Positions 59,211 to 64,000 of a stretch of 64,000 bases of DNA are shown one piece after another. How positions within the stretch are numbered: the stretch's first letter is position 1; the number at the start of each line of letters is the position of its first letter. This DNA comes from an uncultured Lachnoclostridium sp. (lineage in GTDB: Bacteria > Bacillota > Clostridia > Lachnospirales > Lachnospiraceae), in contig CALWLW010000007.1 of assembly GCA_944381625.1 (NCBI GenBank), positions 89,564 through 153,563 on the forward strand, in the 5' to 3' direction. The notes beneath the pieces are model-generated. The model was given only the letters and a program-made list of their open reading frames with translations. It made no database searches and was not told the DNA's origin. The translations under genes were made by a program, and so were the position numbers.

Positions 59211-59799
59211 GGAAAGAAAAAGAGAAAAACATCTGCCCACGCTTCTGATTCAGCAGATCCGCCTGCAATGGTATAAAGACTGCCGGGGAGGAAACGCCGC
59301 CGCACAGCGGAACCAGTATCCCAGAGCCATGCGGCTGCCGAAAGACTTCTTCTCCTATTATCCCTTTGGCCTGCCTACACACTTTATATCTATCTTACAG
59401 AGACCCGATGGATTTCAGATCGATAGGGACTGTCGCAGGCTGATGGAATGGAAACCGAATGGCACAATGCGGCTTCAACCTTTTGATCTGATCCAGCAGG
59501 AGTCCGGAATCCAGGTGCGATACCGCTATGATTGGCATATCGGTGCAATGCCGGAGCGATATACCTACAATAAAACCGGGCAGAAACAGCTCCTCAATGA
59601 ACTGGCACTGGATCTGACTCCCGGCGAGTATGGGCGAGCTGTCTGCAATGGACGGTTCCGGGACTGGGATACAGGAATCTGGTATTATGTGCTGGATATT
59701 TTGAATGTGATGCCGCTTATGGAACCTACCGACTCATTGACCAATTTTACGGACAGAGAACCTGGTAAGGTATATACTCAGATTGACCGGCTATGGTAA
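59200..59799 (+). CDS. Hypothetical protein
   Basis: A 199-residue protein that I do not recognise. Basic and aromatic-rich, with FFSYYPFGLPTHFISIL and WDTGIWYYVLDILNVMP as distinctive segments. The assumed ATG overlaps the previous gene by 11 bases, and no good ribosome site is seen; a start at Met44 (59329) is possible. It lies between immunity-like genes and may belong to the same class. No signal peptide or membrane helix is evident. Confidence 0.5.
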   Translation: MRAEERKREKHLPTLLIQQIRLQWYKDCRGGNAAAQRNQYPRAMRLPKDFFSYYPFGLPTHFISILQRPDGFQIDRDCRRLMEWKPNGTMRLQPFDLIQQESGIQVRYRYDWHIGAMPERYTYNKTGQKQLLNELALDLTPGEYGRAVCNGRFRDWDTGIWYYVLDILNVMPLMEPTDSLTNFTDREPGKVYTQIDRLW

Positions 59800-59813
59800 T
59801 GGAGGTAACCAGC

Positions 59814-60368
59814 ATGACCAAAGAACGCATCCCCATTTCTGGTGATCTCAAAAGCAAGGTCAAGCAGCTGATGGAGTACGCCGGATGGCAGGAAGGGCGA
59901 AAAGTAGATATCTCCATTGCGGAAAAGTATTACGCCGATCATGGCGTCCCTATGATGAAGAACACCCAGCGGTTTTACCGCAAGTATTTCGGCCTGAGTT
60001 GTGAGTGGTATTTGGCTCAGAAAAAGCTGGAGTGGGCGGCTGACTTTGAGTTCGCTTTATTTCCTTACCTGATCAATGGAATCAAAAACCATTTGGAGGA
60101 CGCATATTTTCGGGATATGTCCGGTTGTGATTTAGCTGAGATCGAAGAAGTGGCTGGTCAGAAATGTCAGCCCATCGGACATATCGGCTACTACTACCCG
60201 GCGGAGGTCTGGATCTCCGAGTACGGGAAACTGTATGCGAGATATGAGTATCAGGATGAGATCGAGTGCTTTCCGGATGTGTTTGCCCTGATCGAAAGGG
60301 AGCTGCGGGGCTGTAAGTTTGATTCTGCCGCTATGAAAACGGTTGAGGCACTGGATGGGAAGATATAA
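59814..60368 (+). CDS. SUKH-3 domain immunity protein
   Basis: A 184-residue protein. SUKH-3 features are clear: AGWQEGRKVDISIAEKYYADHG near the N-terminus (AGWxxGRxVDI), a FYRKYFGL segment, and CQPIGHIGYYYPAEVWISEYGKLYARY (as PIGHIG and VWISEYGKLYARY) near the C-terminus. The SUKH superfamily supplies immunity against many contact-dependent and secreted nuclease toxins. GGAGG precedes the ATG at eight bases. No toxin gene is adjacent. Confidence 0.75.
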   Translation: MTKERIPISGDLKSKVKQLMEYAGWQEGRKVDISIAEKYYADHGVPMMKNTQRFYRKYFGLSCEWYLAQKKLEWAADFEFALFPYLINGIKNHLEDAYFRDMSGCDLAEIEEVAGQKCQPIGHIGYYYPAEVWISEYGKLYARYEYQDEIECFPDVFALIERELRGCKFDSAAMKTVEALDGKI

Positions 60369-60454
60369 GAAAATAATCACAACAGTAAACGGAGGAAAAC
60401 GGCGGCCTGACTGAATCATATGGCCTGATGTTTGAATGAGAAAGGAGCGCCTAC

Positions 60455-60781
60455 ATGAAAGCATTTGACCCCAATTACAAACTGTTGGACGAGATGTATC
60501 AAGACGAATATTATCCTGATTTTCTGGTGGACAAGGTAAAAGACGAGCTGCAGAAAGTTATCGACCTGCTGGAGAGCGGCGAAACCGACACCGAAGCGGT
60601 GCAGGAGACGCTGGATGAGGCGGTCTGCGGCATCAATGATCTCCAGGAGGAGTTTGACGAGAACGACAGCGAGATCGAAACGATGGCGCGGGAATGCATT
60701 GCCGCAAGTGTGGCCTACATTCTGGAGTGGTTCGACATCCCCATTGACACCGAGGAGGCTATTCGAGAGAGGGACTGGTGA
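60455..60781 (+). CDS. DUF5713 family protein
   Basis: A 108-residue helical, acidic protein. MYQDEYYPDFLVDKVKDEL, INDLQEEFDENDSEIETMA and the C-terminal ILEWFDIPIDTEEAIRERDW match what I know of DUF5713, a family common in arrays of immunity-like genes. AAAGGAG precedes the ATG. Its stop overlaps the next start as GTGA. Function unknown. Confidence 0.65.
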   Translation: MKAFDPNYKLLDEMYQDEYYPDFLVDKVKDELQKVIDLLESGETDTEAVQETLDEAVCGINDLQEEFDENDSEIETMARECIAASVAYILEWFDIPIDTEEAIRERDW

Positions 60782-61137
60782 CGAGAATGGCGATTGAAGA
60801 TATGTTCGGGGATCTGCACACGATTGACATTCTGGCGGAAAAACCCAAGACAAAGGAAGTTTTGATGGCCCTCGTCTGCTACGGCTTCATTGATGGCTCC
60901 CCGGAAACACAGACGGCCCTGTTGGACAAGATGGAGGGCTATCTGAACCACACCCAGAGCGTGGAATTTCAAAAGAAATATGGTGGCTGGTCCGTGATTT
61001 TGCGGGTGACCCTTGACCGGGAGCCGGATGAGCGCATCCTGGCCCTGCTCAGCAAGTGCCCTGCGTGGGCGGCGGACTACGGCGTAAAGCTGGAAATTGA
61101 AATTGGAGGAAAGCAGGTCCGCATTGTAGAGAGCTGA
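60778..61137 (+). CDS. DUF6572-like protein
   Basis: A 119-residue protein. LHTIDILAEKPKTKEVLMAL with a following FIDG resembles DUF6572. The rest (KMEGYLNHTQSVEF, ILRVTLDREPDERILALL) looks alpha/beta. GTG at 60778 overlaps the previous stop and lies after GAGAGGG; ATG at 60787 is the alternative. Function unknown. It belongs to the downstream operon of the array. Confidence 0.5.
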   Translation: MTRMAIEDMFGDLHTIDILAEKPKTKEVLMALVCYGFIDGSPETQTALLDKMEGYLNHTQSVEFQKKYGGWSVILRVTLDREPDERILALLSKCPAWAADYGVKLEIEIGGKQVRIVES

Positions 61138-61173
61138 CTGATCCTCAAACCAAATCAACAGGAGGAAACGAGT

Positions 61174-61905
61174 ATGCCGACAACAGAATGGATGAACAAA
61201 TATGAATCTATCAAGGAGAAACTCACCTGCAAAACAGACCTGGACGCACATTTCACAGAGAAAATGATTGGGAATATGGCCGTGGATGTGCTGGACATCG
61301 GCACGGTGCATTTCCCCACCGGAACGATCTTCGCCTGCGACCCGCTGGTGGAGCTGGAGGACACGCTGCCCTTTATACAGACGATCCCCGCCGGTACTTA
61401 TCCCGTGAAGATCTGCGTGGTGCCCAGCGAACAATACGGCGACCGCTACGCCTGCGTCAAGGTGGAGGTCAGCAAGGAGAAGCCCGTCCGCTATGAGCTG
61501 GCTATGACGGGCAGCGAGAATTTGGACTTGGAGCTGGACGAGGACGATTATTTTGGCTTTGGCGTAGACGCCGGGATGGGATGCGTTGCGGACATCCAGA
61601 CCCAGGCGGCCTTCCAGATCTACTGGGCCAAGCGGCTGGAGGAGGACCCGGACATCGACCCCTACAACGACCTGTTCTGCGATCTTCTGGAGGAGAACGC
61701 CAAAGCCCATCCCAAGTATCAGGGGGACTATGGCGACTGGCTCAACTGGACAGTGCCGGACACGGACTGCAATCTGCCCATCTTCGCCTCCGGCTGGGGG
61801 GACGGTTACTATCCCGTCTACTTTGGCTATGACGCAAAGGGCGAAGTCTGCGCCGTGTATGTGTGCTTCATCGACATTGAAGCCAGCTACCAAGAGCAGG
61901 CGTAA
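61174..61905 (+). CDS. DUF4241 domain protein
   Basis: A 243-residue soluble protein. VDVLDIGTVHFPTGTIFACDPL, TIPAGTYPVKICVV and GWGDGYYPVYFGYDAKGEVC (each as short segments) match DUF4241, a family found in polymorphic-toxin immunity loci. AGGAGG lies before the ATG. It is the last intact gene of the array before the transposase remnant. Confidence 0.68.
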   Translation: MPTTEWMNKYESIKEKLTCKTDLDAHFTEKMIGNMAVDVLDIGTVHFPTGTIFACDPLVELEDTLPFIQTIPAGTYPVKICVVPSEQYGDRYACVKVEVSKEKPVRYELAMTGSENLDLELDEDDYFGFGVDAGMGCVADIQTQAAFQIYWAKRLEEDPDIDPYNDLFCDLLEENAKAHPKYQGDYGDWLNWTVPDTDCNLPIFASGWGDGYYPVYFGYDAKGEVCAVYVCFIDIEASYQEQA

Positions 61906-61981
61906 GGAGGTAAGCAGTGATGGAATGATCAAAACGGGCGCAGACAGCAGATTAGGGAAACGGTGTCCTGACCTAAGACGG

Positions 61982-62242
61982 AGAAAAGAAATTTGAGATC
62001 CCGGAGCTGACCGCAGAGATCATAGAGCGGCTGGCCGATTACACCCTGGTTGTCTTTCATGTGAAGGGCTTCCCCGTCTTTTCCGCCATGCCAAAACTGA
62101 GGTATCTGCTGCTGGACGGCAACGCCGCCATCCACAGCAGCGGCCTGCCCACCCTGAAAAACTGCAGGGCAAATGTCACCGCCCAAAGTATCCTACTGGC
62201 GATTGGGTATAACATGAACAAGCTGCACCATAAGATCCAGTA
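61982..62242 (+). pseudogene. Immunity/LRR-like fragment fused in frame to a transposase C-terminus
   Basis: An open frame without a start codon directly after a TAA. The first part (IPELTAEIIERLADYTLVVF, FSAMPKLRYLLLDGNAAIH) looks like a leucine-rich immunity-type protein. From about 62158 the frame reads NCRANVTAQSILLAIGYNMN and KLHHKIQ to a stop, the typical C-terminus of IS1182-type transposases. The joint marks an insertion-sequence deletion scar. No terminal inverted repeats were found; the AT-rich 62243-62421 has no gene. Confidence 0.65.
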
Positions 62243-62421
62243 GGAATGACAGACTTGCATCTGTTCCCTCTGAAACAAACTGCCTGATTTTAACAGTTCA
62301 AAACGGGATTTAGAAAGTGAACCTTTTTTAGCAAAAGGTTTATTAAAGTATAGTTTTGCCTCTTTTGCGGACGATATACAGCCACGCTCGATTCATAAAG
62401 TTCATATAAAATTTCTGATAT

Positions 62422-63289
62422 TTATGCGATATATTTTATCTCTGCATATTCGTAATACTGTTGTAGTGTTTGTAACATATCCTCTTTGGCTGCTAAATCC
62501 GTTTGCATGATAACGGACTTTGGAATACTGACTTTTATTTTCATGCCAGTTTTTTGTACTGTAAAAGCAGATGTAGGAAGTCCAGTGGACAATTTTACAG
62601 CTTCACAAATATCTTTGTCTTGTGTGATTCCGCCTGTCAACTCATGGAATGAGTCAACTAAGAGAATAACAGGGTTTTTGATTGATGTCACAAAGAGAAC
62701 AATCAAAATAAAAAAGTCACAGGTGTAATGCAAAAATCCCAGAATGGAATCTAAGGGGATGCTCCACAAAATAAGGATTGCCACACCAATTGAGGCTGAC
62801 TGCAAACCATCAATAAAATTAGCTTGATACTCTGCATGTAACATTGTACTTGTGCTATTTGTTTTTTGTATTGCTTACGATTAAATACAGACAGACCAAT
62901 GCAAAGTACAGTCATCGCTACCGAATAAACCGGAACTGATGCCGTGTTCATTATCTGCCCATTTCCGTTAAAGAAATAATCAAAAGCAACCTACGCCGAA
63001 CTTATCAGGGCATGAATCATCACTGTAATTATCAGTACAGACTTGAAAATTGCATATAGCGGTTCCAGAAAATAAAGACCTTGTGGGTAACGTTTTGTTG
63101 TTTTCCCACTTAGCTTTGAAATCAAAACAGCAGTAACTGATGATATAACTAAAATCAGAGAGAAGAAACCGTCAAGAAAAAGCATTTGTAGACCAGTAAT
63201 AAGCCACATACCGGTTCCCGCTACGGCTATAATTAAATTTACTAATGTCGTTATTATAAAGCTCTTTTTTCAATTTGCTTCTGTGTCAT
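62422..63289 (-). pseudogene. Cation diffusion facilitator (CDF) transporter, three lesions
   Basis: The joined frames give a CDF-type cation efflux protein. KSFIITTLVNLIIAVAGTGM begins the first helix; LDGFFSLILVISSV, the long middle loop and HAEYQANFIDGLQSASIG follow, then a cytoplasmic C-terminal domain (TGMKIKVSIPKSVIMQTDL). Lesions: one base missing in the A-run near 63268, a TAG at 62991-62993, and a shift near 62840. The original start at 63289 overlaps the MarR gene by 20 bases. A transport function is lost unless the genome sequence has errors. Confidence 0.75.
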
Positions 63290-63746
63290 AATTCGTCCCC
63301 TTTCTATGAAGCTGGATTTCATTATCTAAGGCGTCGCTATATTTTTGGAATAAAGCTATCAAATTTTCTTGTTCCTCTACGGTCAGAACAGAAAAGGCAC
63401 GGTTTTCTGCCTGAATGAGAGGTTCGACTAATTGTTCGCACAATTCCATACCTCTATCCGTTAAGTGAATGTATTTGTTTTTTCGATTACCAGCCGCAAA
63501 GTTAAGTTGGACAATCTCTTTTTTTTCTAAAACTTTCAAGGCGGAATTGATCGTTTGTGGTGAGCAACGCCATGTCTCACATATTTCCGACTGTGTAGGA
63601 GTTCTCTCGCTGGTATAAGCAGAGTATAAAATCCACATAGTAGTGAGAGAAAATCCACTTACCGAAAGATAATCGTGATAAATCCTGTCAATCTTACTAT
63701 CCAGCTGGTTATAGTACATAAGATTTTTACTGTATCTTGTTTTCAT
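63270..63746 (-). CDS. MarR family regulator
   Basis: A 158-residue MarR-type repressor. The winged helix (TPTQSEICETWRCSPQTINS, ALKVLEKKEIV, and a wing NRKNKYIHLTDRG) is intact. The start has GGAGG six bases upstream. It overlaps the CDF pseudogene, so it once formed an operon with it. A 13-bp inverted repeat lies across its promoter. The ligand or metal sensed is unknown. Confidence 0.9.
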   Translation of the reverse strand: MKTRYSKNLMYYNQLDSKIDRIYHDYLSVSGFSLTTMWILYSAYTSERTPTQSEICETWRCSPQTINSALKVLEKKEIVQLNFAAGNRKNKYIHLTDRGMELCEQLVEPLIQAENRAFSVLTVEEQENLIALFQKYSDALDNEIQLHRKGTNYDTEAN

Positions 63747-63769
63747 ATTGTACCTCCATATCGCTTTCG

Positions 63770-63812
63770 TTTTATCCGAATTAGGATTATAATACTACGA
63801 ATTCGGATAAAA
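63770..63812 (-). promoter_or_regulatory. MarR operator/promoter
   Basis: TTTTATCCGAATT (63770-63782) and AATTCGGATAAAA (63800-63812) form a perfect 13-bp inverted repeat with a 17-bp centre holding a TATAAT on the minus strand. Fits autorepression. Confidence 0.75.
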
Positions 63813-63857
63813 ATCAAACATTTTCCCGAAACATATCTTTTTCTTTTACACTCAACA

Positions 63858-63903
63858 AAACAGCGAAGCTGGTACACTCTCAAGCGTATCTGCTTCGCTG
63901 TTT
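63858..63903. repeat. 12-bp inverted repeat
   Basis: AAACAGCGAAGC (63858-63869) and GCTTCGCTGTTT (63892-63903), 22-nt centre. Purpose unknown. Confidence 0.5.
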
Positions 63904-63909
63904 GCATAA

Positions 63910-63934
63910 CAAAAAACCCGCCCAAAGGGGCGGT
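63910..63934 (-). terminator. Terminator of a gene beyond the right edge
   Basis: On the minus strand CCGCCCC-TTT-GGGCGG followed by GTTTTTT. Confidence 0.65.
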
Positions 63935-63963
63935 GACGTAAGAAAACATTTATGTGAGAGAAT

Positions 63964-63997
63964 CGGCGTAGTTTAGGCTACGCCGGTTTTCTTTTCT
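63964..63997 (+). terminator. Terminator at the right edge
   Basis: CGGCGTAG-TTTAGG-CTACGCCG followed by GTTTTCTTTTC. Confidence 0.6.
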
Positions 63998-64000
63998 TTT

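Noticed and set aside
1..64000. CRISPR arrays, rRNA operons, prophage structural genes
   Set aside because: No regularly spaced repeats, no rRNA sequence and no capsid, terminase or integrase genes were seen.

Overview
The window looks like a chromosomal segment of a strictly anaerobic, spore-forming gut Clostridia bacterium, most likely a Lachnospiraceae member. Support comes from Shine-Dalgarno (AGGAGG) starts on nearly every gene, spoIID/spoIIQ-type sporulation genes, two perfect Spo0A boxes, hydroxylamine reductase and reverse rubrerythrin next to a PerR-type regulator, a T-box ileS, an FMN-riboswitch rib operon and many Lachnospiraceae-type small families. The species cannot be named from the sequence alone.

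Layout. 0-1 kb: the start of a PemK/MazF-like toxin gene (minus strand, cut by the window edge) behind a structured leader with two covarying hairpins and a terminator. 1-16.7 kb: core genes. These are a secreted protein, an anti-sigma-like protein, murG, two tandem sigma-70 genes coupled to a HIT hydrolase, a soluble orphan histidine kinase behind Spo0A boxes, a GIY-YIG/HD fusion, tRNA-Lys, Fic, an Rpn-like nuclease, trmB, a DnaA-box cluster with an HD phosphohydrolase, rubrerythrin/perR, an SH3-NlpC/P60 hydrolase, hemolysin III, and spoIIQ/spoIID. 16.7-24.3 kb: T-box-ileS-glgP operon and a DacF-like carboxypeptidase. 24.3-35.9 kb: Crp/Fnr regulator divergent from hcp, AbiE toxin-antitoxin pair, a candidate small RNA, flavodoxin, riboswitch-controlled ribD-ribE-ribBA-ribH, TetR with a CMD-cupin protein, a lipoprotein and a YunG-like protein. 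36-45.2 kb: a LicR-like regulator divergent from a GH4 glucosidase/lactose-family PTS/RDD operon, a duplicated NTF2-like lipoprotein and a two-component system.

45.5-61.9 kb is the most unusual part: an array of immunity-like and ADP-ribose-handling genes, nearly all on the plus strand, with no recognisable effector toxin. It holds DUF4261, Tpt1/KptA, DUF2262-like, a zinc-ribbon protein, NADAR, a DUF6630/SUMF1-like fusion, a 1566-residue mosaic (TPR, unknown domain, TPR, SMI1/KNR4, DUF4261, a DUF7832-like domain, DUF4253), then Imm17-like, DUF2004-like, SUKH-3, DUF5713, DUF6572-like and DUF4241 genes. It is interrupted by a dinJ/yafQ pair whose toxin is frameshifted and by gene debris, and ends in an in-frame transposase remnant. 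I read it as an orphan-immunity (poly-immunity) island, probably protecting against polymorphic toxins of competitors.

62.4-64 kb: a CDF transporter pseudogene with three lesions downstream of an intact MarR gene with a strong palindromic operator. A 46-nt hairpin element occurs three times (0.7, 11.3 and 57.1 kb). Family names were assigned by eye from motifs; none was checked by a search.
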